A stretch of DNA of 64,000 nt, taken from positions 14,007,091 through 14,071,090 of the forward strand of contig JAMKCF010000002.1 in NCBI GenBank assembly GCA_023634235.1. The letters run 5' to 3'. The notes below the pieces were generated by a model. It saw nothing but the letters and a program-made list of their open reading frames with translations. It did no database searches and was not told the DNA's origin. The stretch is from Pisaster brevispinus. Taxonomy: Eukaryota; Echinodermata; Asteroidea; Forcipulatida; Asteriidae. Within the stretch, counting starts at the first letter, position 1. Every line of letters begins with the position of its first letter. The position numbers and the translations under genes are program-made. Of this stretch, positions 20,002-32,700 are shown piece by piece.

Positions 20002-23000
20002 TCACAGTATAACGCAAACACTTGATTTGGTCTGACTGTTTACTACTCTCTGACTTGTATCATGTCCATCCTCAGGCCTTTGGCTGTTGTCCACTTCAAA
20101 GTCAAAGTAATTCTCTTGTATATTGTGAAGTGGTTCAGGGGTAGGTTTTGGTGAGTACTGGGCTGCCTGTCGGTGAACACCCGACGGGCCGGGAATGTCG
20201 TGGGGGCTCTTAGGCAGCCCATCCGTCTTGGAGCCGTGGCTACTGCTCAGGGTCCCGTTGCCGGAGTCTGTCTCTGACGAGGAGCCCGATGACACACCCG
20301 AGTGGTGACTGTCATTGTCCTGGTCGCTGTCATCAGAGGCGTTGCTCTCGTGATCTGATAATGAGCCTTCGGAATCCGAGTTGGCGCTGTCTGAGTCTGA
20401 GGAGGAGTCTGATGATGAAGATGCTGAAGAACTGGAACCATCCGATGAGGATGACCCAGAGGAGGAGGAGGAGGAGGAGGAACTGTAGTCGCTGCTGCTG
20501 AAATGAAGAACAAACACCCTCTTAAATTAGCATGATTTGAAACTTTCCATGGTGAAGATCCAACCAAGTGAGGTTTGCGGAGACACTAAGTAATACATCT
20601 CTCTTATAAGCTGTGGGGGATCTGGATGAGAGGAACCACTGGTTCTTCTGAGAACCACCACAGCTCATAAGAGAGAATTATTACATGATATCTCCTGCAA
20701 CTTCACCTGACCCTTTTAAATTAGTGTAGTTTTCTTTTGGTTTCACAGTGACGACGATCGGTAAGATTTGAAGCTTTGCACGGTGAAGAAAGTAAGAACT
20801 ACTTTTACATAGCAAACTGTTCCAAATGTCGAGATTCCACTATATCTGAACAACAGTTCTGAACAAACCAACACTCCACACATAGTTTAACCGGAAATTC
20901 ATAGAGCTACTTAAGCAGCAAATACTGCTTAATCATTTTCTGCTTAGCAGAAATAAGCAGGATACCAGTCACAGATTGTCCATGTGACATGGTATTTTGG
21001 TTGGTAACTTTATTCTAGCAAGCATTACTTTGTTGTGCTTAGCTACTTTTTGTGCTTATGCAGCTCTTAACGAAAACGGGCCCAAGGTTCAATTTCATAG
21101 AGCTGCTTAAGCAGAACATGTTGCTTAGCAGCTTTCTGATGAGCAGAAATGAGCAGGTTACTTCAGTCACAAAACATACATGTGACTTGGTGTTTTTGGT
21201 AACCTAATTCTGGTAAGCATATTTTTGGTTGTGCTTAGCTACTTTTTGTGCGCAGCTCTATAAAACTGGGTCTCCACAACAGATCAATCGAATTAGAACA
21301 TCCCGCCAGCTCTTCCACTTTGTACAGATCTATTCCACCACAGGCAATATTTAAACACCTCAAAGGGATTAATCTGAACCATTTTAATCCGAACAAAGAA
21401 GGGATTCACGACCCCTTTGTCTGGGATGAGCTAATGCTCCCTGTTATAGTAGCTTTGATTCGAAGCCTGGGGCAGGATAAAATATTTTTTTGTTGTTGAG
21501 ATGTTCTTTATACCATTGTGGCGGAGGGTACCCCCCCCCGCCTTCAATATTCCCATACTTTAACACACTCTTTTCCTCTTGAACAAGTTACCCCCCCCCC
21601 TTAAAATCCTCTAAAGAAGTGCTGAGATTCTTATAAGACAATGACGACACTACAAGAGGGTGGTACACAATGCAACGTTTCGAGCACCAAAGAAGATGTT
21701 CTGGTCTGATTGTATTGCATGTAGATTTAACGCTCTGTCATGTGATTATCTCCGTGCTCAAGGCCCGTTTGGCGAGAAGTTGAAGGGTTTCATTTTGCGG
21801 TGTATGAGTCTCGATTAATCCCAATCACGGGGGAAAGAAATTTGTCGGTTATTGATTTGGTTTTCTTCTATTGCCATTGAGTACCTTTATCTGTAATGTT
21901 TACTTTTGTTGATGTTGCACCGCTGGGATTTGATTCGACGAGAGATTGATCCCGACGTGTTCATTTCGAACTGGTAAACTTGTCATAAACTTGGATAAAC
22001 TTGGTGTAAAGTTTGTTACGTAATCAGTAACATTCGGATGCGTATTTTTCTGATATTTTTTTTGCACATACAAAAACCATCGAGTTGTAGCTGAACTCGC
22101 ACACGTATTTTAGTCACGAATTGTTTGTACCCTGTAAACGTTTTCATGCAAATTTGTTTGATAATTTTTATTTGAGTAAGTACATTTGTTGTTATAAATT
22201 CTACGAACCTGCTACTCGAGTCGGAATCTTCACTCCCACTCAAGCTACCGGACATGCTGTTGTAAGAAACCGCACTCACGGACGATCCGCCAGCACTTCC
22301 CCGTCGCCTTCCTCCTGCAGATGCACTCACTCGCCGTCTGTCCGAGGGTCTGATCGCGTCCTCTACAACAGAGAACTGCACCTTGGCGTTTAGTTTCTTC
22401 ACCAGCCGCTTCTCTCGGATCAGAGCAACTGTCTGATGCATGTCCTGTATGGAAGCACTGACGGATGAGCGTCTCGAATCGGCATCAATTACTGTTCTGT
22501 TGCTGGAGGTGGAGATTACGGATTGCCTTGGGGAGTCACCAGGCGTGGTTAATGGGGATCTGCGGCCTCCTCTTGCTTTGCTATGGCGGCGAGAGGAGCT
22601 CAGGGCCGGACTGACGTTCCTCTCAGCTTTGTCAAGAGCTCTCTGGTTTCTGAGCAGCTCGACGGCGTGATGCATCTCGTGGATTGAGGCGAGGGAGGCA
22701 CGTCTTAAAGACGCCTCATAACTAAGATCATCTCTGTCCGCCATTGTCATTGATATCTCATCATCCTCATCGTCAAACACCACGTTGTCCATCTCTGGCG
22801 GTGGGTAGGAACGATAAGCCGGATTTGAAAAACGATACCCACTTGATGTCCGCGGCGGGAAGGACCTCAGAGCACTGCTCATACCAGGGGCATCACCGGC
22901 AGACGCCCGTCGGTTGCGTCCGTCCAGACTACCCCTTCGCTTGGACTTGCTGCGTTTACGTATAACCACAGCGTCTGATACCGTTGATAAGCGTCTTGCG

Positions 23001-23626
23001 TTGAAGTCCACCATAGAGGTTCCGGAGTCTCTTCGGAGACTGACAACGGAGACGCGACGGGGAGGTGCACCGTGGGATGGTGACGGGGAAAAATCGTTCG
23101 ATAACCTCCTTTCGATGGGGGAATTTTGGCGGGATAATGATTTCGAGTAGTCATCGGAAATAGACGAGGACGACCTCCTGTCGGTGAAGGAGACTCGCCT
23201 CGGTTGATCATAAGATGACGAGGAATCATTTGAGAGGGAAGACGAAGACAATCTCCGCCTATCGACAAGACTAAGACTGACAGATGATTGCAACGATCCT
23301 CGCCTGCTGTCAGACATCGACGACGAGAAGCTCTGCAAGTTTTCACCCCGGAAGTCGTCACAAACAGAATCTTCCTGTATGGTCGCGAACTCCGACGCCA
23401 AAGACACCCGCGAGAGACTCGAATCACTCCTTTTCATCGGACGAGGTCGCGGCGAAGCAGGAGCCGGGGACATCGGCGCAATCGACGGCTTGCTGTCCTT
23501 CCTCGTCACGGTGATGCTTTTCCGTCTTCCCCTCTTGTAACGCGTCGGTAGATTATCGTCCAAGCTATCCGACACACCGTAGCCGACATCTGCGTACATC
23601 TGACGTACATTTCGCCTTGAAGTCAT
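20002..23626 (-). CDS. unrecognised Ser/Arg-rich protein with C-terminal CVIL prenylation box
   Basis: Two exons, 23626-22209 and 20497-20002, join in phase to give 637 aa. I do not recognise the family. Residues 1-290 are dominated by basic-Ser motifs; about sixteen R-R-x-S sites (first at 34-37, last near 441-444) fit PKA/AKT-type kinases. Two related helical motifs of pattern S-I-x-[ED]-M-H-x-x-V-x-L-[LI]-R-x-x-R occur at 314-329 and 392-407. A short acidic patch (DDEDDE) lies at 285-290. The second exon encodes a Ser/Asp/Glu-rich tract that looks CK2-like, then a less biased tail ending SVCVIL, a CaaX box whose final Leu favours geranylgeranyl transfer, so membrane attachment is predicted. 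The ATG at 23626 was chosen because the open frame upstream begins only with TTG. The exon 1 donor (GTTCGT) is weak, and extra exons inside the 1.7-kb intron cannot be excluded. The acceptor is a tandem CAGCAGCAG. Confidence 0.62.
20890..21273. repeat. two tandem fold-back elements (CAATTTCATAGAGCTG family)
   Basis: Two copies of the same element sit head to tail, about 20890-21083 and 21084-21273. Each runs from TTCATAGAGCT(A/G)CTTAAGCAG to (G/C)CAGCTCT. Both lie in the intron of the CVIL-box gene. Runs of nine to ten C follow near 21530 and 21590. Confidence 0.7.
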
Positions 23627-24648
23627 CGTGAACAAAATCGTGCTCTGACACAAGCACCAAAGAATTACATCACTACATTTACATCAGCAGTCGTAGGTTT
23701 TCACTTTGGTATTTTGTAGATTCAATGCTATTGACAATACAGTCTAACAGCGCACTTATCGAAGACATACTCGATATGAGTTCCTCAAAGTAGAATTTCG
23801 TTGGAATTTGCGGACTGCAGCTTCAGTCTCCGAAGCAAAGTAGTTGGAAAAGTTAACAATCAAAGAACAAGCTCACACCACATAGCTAATGCACTTAGGC
23901 TAATACGGAACCCAACGTGGCTTACCATAGCAAGTAGGCTTCGGTACCAACGTGTTGTGCTGGTTGTGTCACCGTTGTCAAGGAGCGATGAGATGGGTCA
24001 ATACTTGAAGAAGGGGATATCTATTGACTACGAGATAGAGTGAGCTAACAACTAATCTCCTTACAGTATACAAGCACGCTATTATTGTTATTGTTTGGGT
24101 GGGGTGCTGGGGTAAATCGAGCAGTCAACGGCACGGTTACTTTTCTTTTCACCTTAAACAAGAAATCGCCTTACTGGAGGAAAACAGAAGAGTTGTTTCC
24201 GTGTTTGGGTCTCTTTAAAGCGAGGCTTAATTAGATGACTTCAAAACCATTTTGTTAAGCTATAGATGCTTAGGTTGGGAATGTGTGCGACTTAAATATT
24301 TACACCTGCCGCTTGCCTGCAATAAGGGTATATTTGAAGCAAGGAGGAAATAATTTGATGTTTTCTTCCTTGAGATTTAGTCTTGATTTTTTTAATACAC
24401 CGACTCAATGATTAAGTTTTGCTTTAACATTTTGTTTTATCTCGTGACTTTTTTATTTTTACTCTGTGTATTATTTGAAGTGTTCAGATGTTGCTGCACG
24501 GCCCAGTGGAAAACAACCTTGTTTGAATGGGTAACCGTGTATTATCAAGTTTAAATACATAAACATAATTTTTTATAAACAGACAATTAAATTAAAATGC
24601 CGAAGTACATGGATGAGATTTTCAGACTTATCTAAATTCATATTTGTT

Positions 24649-24662
24649 ATTTATTTATGTTT

Positions 24663-24693
<31 letters not shown>

Positions 24694-24710
24694 TGTTTTT
24701 ATTTGTTTGG
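24649..24710 (+). repeat. (TTTA)n microsatellite
   Basis: A tract of ATTT units, interrupted twice by GTTT, directly abuts the MITE that starts at 24713. Confidence 0.9.
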
Positions 24711-24712
24711 TA

Positions 24713-24944
24713 CGCTGCAAAAACTGGCGTGTTAAAATTTACACAATGGGTGTTGTTGCATATATAGATACCGTCCAAAAAGAATCAAAATGTACAACAT
24801 AATAGTGTTAAAATAACTTGTTACATTAATCAACACAGTTACATTGGTGTTATTTTAACACCCTAATAGTGTTAATTTTGGTTCTCTCTAGGGTTATGTG
24901 ACAACACCCATGTTGTCAATTTTAACACCCCGGTTGTTGCAGTG
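24713..24944. mobile_element. TA-flanked MITE (Tc1/mariner-like)
   Basis: Terminal inverted repeats of about 30 bp begin CGCTGCAAAAACTGGCGTGT on the left and, read inward, CACTGCAACAACCGGGGTGT on the right. TA occurs on both sides (24711-24712 and 24945-24946). The interior repeats AACACC/GTGTTA motifs. There is no ORF. Confidence 0.7.
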
Positions 24945-25094
24945 TAGGTCTGACTGGTGCACACAAACATTAAGTACATGTGTATGTATTTTTCTCCAAA
25001 TTAAATAAGTCACGCTCTTTGATTTACTTCGCCTTAGATCTAGATCCCAGTTTAAGACTTTCTTGTCAGCAAAGACTCTCAGCCCTAGAAGTTT

Positions 25095-25227
25095 AAGGCC
25101 GTGTCCGAAACGGCGACTTCGGCTACAGCTACGGCTAGATCGTGCGCGTCTGCCTATTCTTCAACACTGGCAGACGCGCTGATCTAGCTGTAGCTGAAGC
25201 CGAAGTCGCCGTTTCGGACACGGCCTA
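25095..25227. repeat. long fold-back (GGCCGTGTCCGAAACGG)
   Basis: Two arms of about 58 bp, starting GGCCGTGTCCGAAACGGCGA, differ at only a few sites and flank a short loop. A related left end (GGCCGTGTCCGAAATGC) is at 41669 in a nucleoporin intron. Confidence 0.85.
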
Positions 25228-26700
25228 ATACTGGATGTACGAAATGCAGGAATTAGTTATGAAAAATGGTGGTGACAATATGAGCCATTTGGTCATGCTG
25301 TTGTGACGTTCTAATATTGGCTCAAATGCGAATCAGCTGGAATATGATCCAAGCTTAACTGGGGACCTAAGACTGGTTTGTTTGTCTTGACGAGCCGCAT
25401 ATTTGAATTTGTAACAGAGAACTTGTGTTTGAGGCGCAGACTTTTTTTTCCGGTTCAAATATCAGAATGAAATTGACATTCAATACACATTCAGTGTTTA
25501 TAATATGATATCTGTTAGTTCAAAACTTCCTGGAGTTTATTATTCTGTTTACACCAAGAAGAAAAGGGGAAGGAAAAGTGACGCCAAGTTTGTTTCAAGG
25601 CCATTGTATTCAATCAGAACATTGACCCGCTTTGTGTGGGGCGAATCTGGTTGAATATTGATTTAGGAAACCTTGGCCCACGCCACTGTAGCTATTGTCA
25701 AGCAGTCAAACGACGGACAATTTTTTGTAGGGCGCCATCAGTCTAGTTTTACTAGTCCGATGGTCCGAGGCGCTCAGTGAAGTGAAGAGAAATTAAAGAC
25801 AAAACAGTTTACAGATTTTTTGTTTTGAAGATGACAAGAGTGCAACGGAGTGAATGTAAGCAGATTTTGAAGAAATGCGTAGCGTCTTTAGATAAGCGAG
25901 GAGTCAGGCGTGCGTGGTTGACAGGGTGATATTCATAGCTTTGGTGTCCACATTGAAACACATTCACTGGGGACCTTGGACAGTCCAAGCAATGTTGTCT
26001 GTCCACACGAAGTGCAATTTTTGTAAAAATTTCACATCCCAAAATATGCAAGGGACCCCTGCTAAATTGCTGTCGTATGAAAAAGGGCTTAACAATGCAA
26101 ATGTGGTACCTTCCTTGTCTCGTGTCAGGCGAGGCAAATTACAGACAGCCTGTTCCAGACAATCTCCAACTAGAAACTGGGGGGCATCCGCATTTTATTT
26201 TCAAGTTAATTTTCGTGGATCGGTAAAACAAAATACAATGTTACAAATTATCATGTGCTTCCAAAGTGTTCCTTTTGCATACAGTTCAGCTGGGTGCCTA
26301 TGTTTTGTGCGAAGGATCTTTGGGTTATATCAGCTCATGTCGCTTTCATTAAGGAAACAGAACAAAAATCTGACAACAAACACAGCTTACAAATTTTTAA
26401 GAGTGTTTTATTTTGTTCGGTCTATCAATGTCTTCCACCATTATTATTTATTTTCCAATATTTTAGAAAGCAAAATAACTGTAAAAAATACATGTTGAAA
26501 ACATGTTCATTTACTTTGATTAATAACTTTGCATCGCCTATTTAAATCTTAAAGAAAACACTAGCGACATTGCAAGAAAAACTCTCTGCACTGAAACACA
26601 AGCAACGTTACTGTTTATGTCACTGGATGAGCCTCAACTAAAAGAAATACTCAACCAAACATGTTCACCGCTCATGAAAATGGTTGTGTAATGAATCGAC

Positions 26701-29700
26701 TTAGTAATAGTGCTCAGACCAAACACCGAGGTCCATCTTGGGGATAGCAGAGATGTCCCGACAGCTCACCCGGAGGTTGGAGAAGTCAGCCAGGCGGCCC
26801 GTTTGGCTGGGATAGCCGTAGTGTTTGCTGTACTCTACGAAAGACGTGTACGGATTCAAACTTCTACAAGTGGAAGAGCACAGTTGGGTGTTAGATTATT
26901 TATTTGTGAGGCATCAGCAAAAGACAAGAGTTATTGAGGATGGATATTATTTTATAAATTTGAATGAAGAATCTTCGGCAATTTTACATTAGGTCAGTCA
27001 GGTTGGCTCTGCGGCCTACCCTGCACGCCGTTCACCTCGTGTGGACCTTGCTTTGTTTCCCAACCGAAGTCTTGCATGTCCCTATACCGACTGTGTGGGT
27101 TTCCCCCTATTTCGGATTTCCCCTATTTGGGGGTTTTCCTCCCGCGTCTAAAACTTAAAATTCTTCATTGTCCTTTATAAAAAGAGTTGTTGTGAAATGT
27201 CCATTAGGATGCTTTGCCGACTATATGACTCATCAGGAAAAATAATGCCGTGACAACACAGACAAAGCTCAATTACTTAGGCAAAATATTTTACAAAACT
27301 GTTGGGCGCAGAAAATCATTGCTGAAAAAAAATAAATAGGCCCTAAATAAATAAATAAAATACCAGCCAAAAGTCCACATCAGTTGTGACTGGTTCCCTG
27401 CTAATTTTGCAACATCCTGAGCCCATGTTCGAATTAGCAGCTGTGGCTAGGGCTGGACTACCACGCCAACATGTATTGAAGGAGGAGTTGCCCTCAGCGG
27501 CTGCAGCCGTAGCCACAATCGCCATTTTTGGTATTCTAAACATACTTACTGGTAGTGCGATTTCTCATCAGCTTGCAGGAATGGAAATGGTTGAATCTCT
27601 TCTAAGTCGTCAATATTGTCACATAGCACCCGTGCCATACTCGATCTTCTTATCTCATCTTGTTGGACTGCGTAAGTAAGACAACAGTTTCATTATAGCA
27701 AGCGGATGGTTGTGCGCACCGGATTTAAGCTCTTGTGTTTCTATGATCAGCAGATAGTGTGGGTTCGAGTCCCGTTCATGACTTGTGTCCTTGAGCGTTG
27801 AACAGATTGTTCATCCTTCGTATGGGACATTAAGCCATATGTTGCGTGTATACCAGGATTTGATCGTGCATGTAAAAGAGAGCACTTATTGTGGAAGAGT
27901 GGGGTTACTTTGTGATTCTGGTTAACATAGCAAGCACCCTTTTTTACCCATTTCCTCAGGCTTGCGAGCTACAGGGAATAAGTTTCATTCTCAGAAACAA
28001 TCATAAAGTATGACCTATATACAATCCGTATAAAACCTTACCATCGGTGAGGGCTTGCTGTCCACTCTTGTTCTCGTACCAGAAACGATCACCGTACTTG
28101 AGGGCCCGGAACTGCTTGCCGATCAGACACGCGAGAGTCGGTCCAACAAGAGCTCCAGGCATTGGTGGCTCGGAGAAGAAACCGACGAATGGATCAATGT
28201 CACGGACGGTACTGCAAGCATTTCAGAATGGTTTGTTAGTAATCGAAGAAGATTAGACCAGCTTCCAAAATAAGACGGCAAAGTCCTGTTGTTGGACAAA
28301 TTAAATTTCCTACGATATAATGGGTTTTTTGTACAGGAGTCTGCTTTCAGACAAATCAAAGATGGGAGTGGTTGGTTAGCTGATGAGATAAGTATAAAAA
28401 TTAATAACTTCCCTCCCAATTTCTTTTAAATATTGTTGTATTATTATAACTTTTGTTTTGGAGGAGGACTCGTTACCTGTAAATCGTCCTTAGGCGTTGA
28501 GCCGTCTTGTCCCCTACGACTGCGGCCAGTTCTTGCCAACTACGAACCGCACTGTAACCACATACTTGCTCCCTAAAAACTTGGTAGCCTGGCAGACCAT
28601 GATCGCGTCCTCTTTGGATGTTCAGTGAAACCAAATCGAGCCCAAACCTTCATGGATAAAATACAGATTCAATTTCATCATAAAGAATGATTTGTCAATT
28701 AATTTGTAAGGATCTAAACTGACCAATAACATCTTGAATAGTATGATGTTTGGCCGTTAATTGTTTGTATTCTAGCAAAGGCAATAAACCACAATGAAAA
28801 CACACCGATGAAAGTGACATTTTGGAGCTTTGCGTGGTGTGGATGATAAGGTAACTATAACAGTAAATTTCGGGTACAACCATGTGTACAATTTCTTTTG
28901 GGAGAAGTAATGGTTCTGAGAAAATCCCTAGTGGTTTCGACGATTCGAACAGTATACTCTGCTCGGGCTTCAGGACGATGCAATTTAAGCGCTGTATAAT
29001 ACTCTTCCCAAGTTCTGTGAAGAAAATCCAAAGGTGAAGTGCTCGAATGGGATTTGAACCTGAGGATTCTGTCAGTTTTTTTGCTGTTTTGTCCCCTACA
29101 AATTGCTTTTATCTCAAGTTTATGAAACACCAAAGGAGTCTGAAATATGTTTATTTGAGGTTTTGACAAGTGGAGTGCACGGTAAATGCAGGTTTGAGTG
29201 AGGTTGGTGAGTCTGGGGTCCTGTTATCATTCGTTGAAACAAACGGTTAGAATGAGAAATCAACTTAATTCTCCAATGGTTCTGTCAGTGTTTTTCTGTG
29301 TTAATCAATTCTATGCATCTTGTTCAAACTTATTAAGTGTCCTCACAAGCATCTCATAATTGCTGTTTCTTACCCCTTTTCCGGGTCTTCGAATAGATGC
29401 TCAGTAAGCGCAGGTGAGAATGCTCCATCTACGATGTAAAGAGGTTGCACCAGCATCCCTCTGAGGATCGAGTCAACTCCGCCTTGATCAACATTGTACA
29501 CGTGTGTGGCATTAAAGAAAGCCTCCCTCGTCTTGATATCGCTGAAGACTCTCTGGAACTCCTTATCTACTCTCCAAATAGTCGTCGGTACCTGGCTGTG
29601 ACCCAGTCGAAATACCGCCGTAGCAAACCCGTTCCGGACCGTTGCATCAACCCTGTTGCGGTACCAATATTCATCCAAGTCCACCCGGTTCACGTCCAGC

Positions 29701-32700
29701 CTGTATCTCCTCATGAACTTCTGGCCGATCAGCAGAGGCAGGTACTCATTGTACACAATGTGCTGCCACTCGGCACCGACGATCTTACGTGTTTCCTCGA
29801 ACACCCTGTCTCCGTCCCAGTGGGGGTTGATACCCGAAAGCTCTCGGGCGATGCGGTTGTGCTCTCGTAGCCACACCGTGTGAAGCGCGGTGAGGCCAAC
29901 TTGTTCGGCCGCTCTGTTGTCCCCAGCCAGACCGCACGAGACCGGGCCATTCCGTCCAGCGCAGCTTCGGATATTATTGTCGGGTGGAAGGAGTCCTTTT
30001 CCTCCAGGGACTGGATTAGGTGTGACACGCATAAGACCCTGGGGATCTAAACAAGAACACAGTCAAACCGTGTTTTGTAAACACCAAAGTAGGTGGCGCA
30101 CGGTTTTAAAAGTTTGGAGTTAATACAGAAGATGAGCATGGTGTGTGAGAGTTCTGGAACACAATTGGTTTTTCTTGTGCGAATCATACGTAAATTCAAG
30201 ATCTGAAATGGATAAAGACAGCAGGTACGTTGACAGGTGGAATGAAAGATTGGTTTCATTAGAGACATTATGGCCTGTTTTCAAAAAATTCGTCTTGGCC
30301 CCGTCTTAAACCCCATCCGCCTTTTTGAAGCCCCAGACCGACAGGTTTTCAAAAATAATTGACAGAGCCTAAGCCAGAACCCAAATCAAAGCAGTGGTAT
30401 CGAAAAAGGCAAAACAATTTAAAGAGTCTTGAGAGTGTATTCAAAAGGCAAATATGGACCCATCATCTGGCTTTTCAGCTGGTAGTGTCCTCCACCAACA
30501 CCACTTTAGCAAACGAGTCATGGAAGTGACAGATATTAAGAGCCTTACCTCCAGTTTTCCTGAGGTTCTTCGCAGTGGCGAGACTGGACCCATAGATGAA
30601 TGAAGTGTCTAGGTATGCAGTGATGATGTTGGTTTGGTCGTACGCCCATGGCTGGTACCCGTGTAACGACGGCGCCCCGATGGACCGCACGAACTCGATG
30701 CAGTCCTGATCTGGGAATACAGGGTCTCCTTCGCTGATTGGAATCGGCAAACATATGTCAGATGTCTGGCATCCGGAACATGTATCTGAAATAGTAAAAA
30801 CAAAAACAAAATCTATAAGAAAAACACAGATCTTTTGAGAGAGATGTGAAGTTGGATTGTGGTATCTTGCTCCAGCTGCCATTCACACCGTGGACCCTGG
30901 CTTTGAATCCCACCGGCCCCGTACTCGGATTTGGTTTTCAGTCCCTACCTGAGTACACAGGCAACGGAACTTTCTACTTGGAGTTTTTTTCCACATCATC
31001 TAAAAACCTGTCTTGTCTTCACGGCTTGGGGTTACTGTGGGCTACTTTTGATTATCCATTTGGTTTTCCGAAGGTATAACAAAAACATTTCTTGACAAAG
31101 AGAAGTTCGGTGTGAGGGCACTTCAGGTAGCTGGGATGTTCTTGCTATACTTACCAGATTCTACTGGCACTTGGTCAGTGTCATGGATTAGAAGCTGGCC
31201 AAAATGAACCATGAGGGCGGCATAACCATTGGCAATCAGCTCATTGTCCTCTGTGACGTGCCTGGAGATCGCTCTTGCACTGGGTAGGTCTCGCCCTGTG
31301 GTTGACTTCCGCGGAGCTTTCTTGCCTGTGGAAAAAAATCATTCAAAACGTTATCAAAACACGAAGTCAACCATTCCACTTTTTGCAAAAAGGACATTAC
31401 GTAATCCTCACCATCACTGTAGGCGGATAGGGCGAATCTCCTTAAGGGAAGTCCGACCATCCCCCGTTCGGGGCGGAGTTGATTGTTGCAGCTGCCGTCG
31501 AAGGTCCGGCGCCGACTCGTTGTGTCGTCACAGGTGATTCCGCCATAGACTAGCTCAAGTCGTTCAATAATTCTGCTTATTAGTGTGTTCGCCGTTGCTG
31601 GGTCGAGGCTAAAATGCAAAAGTTGGGAGATTTGATCATGGGACTGAACGCATCAAAGAAAAAGCTTAAACTTGTTTAAAAATTCAAAAACCGTACCCAT
31701 CGTGAACAAACATAATCTGCTTACTCACATGACCCATGACACATGAACCAGAGCCCGGTTTTATTGAACTGCTTTTCTTCTGGGAAAGCTACTGTGAGAC
31801 TTTCGGGGACACTAGGTGGCGACAGACTTGCCAGGTAAATCCATTGTTCTCATAACTGTACCGTGGCATGCTCAGAACTATGAAAACAATGGACATCTAA
31901 AAAGTCTGCTGCCACCTAGCGTTCCAAAGTCCTCCATTGGCTGATGAATGTTCAGTGTTAACTTAGAAGTGTCACGTTTGTCTATTGATTTCAAAGGTGT
32001 CAATCCCACTTACAGCTTTGAAGTTAATAGTGAAATACCCCAATATGTTTTCACTGAGGTTTATTAATTTTTTTTAGATCGAGTTTTAGTTTCGCCAGAT
32101 CAAAACTAGCTGATTTATTCATTTCTCAAAAGCTATTGGCATTTCAGGCAAAAACACGTTCAATTGCAAGGGAAGCGTTCCCGTGCACCGTGACCGGATA
32201 CCGTTGTAAGTTAACTGAAAGAAATACATATACATTTTTATCCGTCGATCTTTGGGTAAGTGACAAATTAGTAACAAAGGAAAAACATTACTCGTGAAGG
32301 AATTCTGATTGGCCACTCGCGAGAAATCGCAGCAATCTTTTGCGGCCAATCGTAGAGACGATGACGCTTCTGAACTGTCTCAAGACGTCAAGGGGGTACC
32401 TCGTAAAAGATCCACCACCATCAACTCTATCTGGAAAACACACAAACACAAAATCATACTAATATACAAAGTTGTGCAATTTTCATTTGGGGACAACTGT
32501 ACATCACAAACAGTAGACAGACAAATGAAAAGCAAGCAGGCAACATCCTGCGGCAAACAACATACAAAACAAACAACAATTTAATCAGCGCTAAGCTTAG
32601 CAGACGTGAAACTCTATTTCTAATAACTGAAAATTTGAGTGTGTTGTTTTAAACTGCACAAAAGAAGGTTGTAAAACAGTACTGGCGTGTGTTTTGGGGA

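Larger units (their letters stand above)
23627..26700. other. intergenic region upstream of CVIL gene, downstream of peroxidase
   Basis: The stretch contains the 5' flank of the CVIL gene (about 23627-24100), an ATTT microsatellite (24649-24710), a TA-flanked MITE (24713-24944), a long fold-back (25095-25227), and possible poly(A) signals for the minus-strand peroxidase (TTTATT on the plus strand at 26407 and 26447). Several ORFs of 60-190 codons occur, but none shows a recognisable domain or flanking splice signals in phase. Confidence 0.5.

Noticed and set aside
21248..21499. 83-codon ORF on the plus strand in the CVIL-gene intron
   Set aside because: It begins inside a fold-back repeat and has no domain or splice context.
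22016..22208. Continuation of the Ser-rich exon to a stop codon at 22016 (about 64 further codons)
   Set aside because: Composition changes sharply at 22209 to hydrophobic and Lys-rich residues, and a donor plus in-phase last exon with a CaaX end explains the gene better. A minor unspliced isoform is not excluded.
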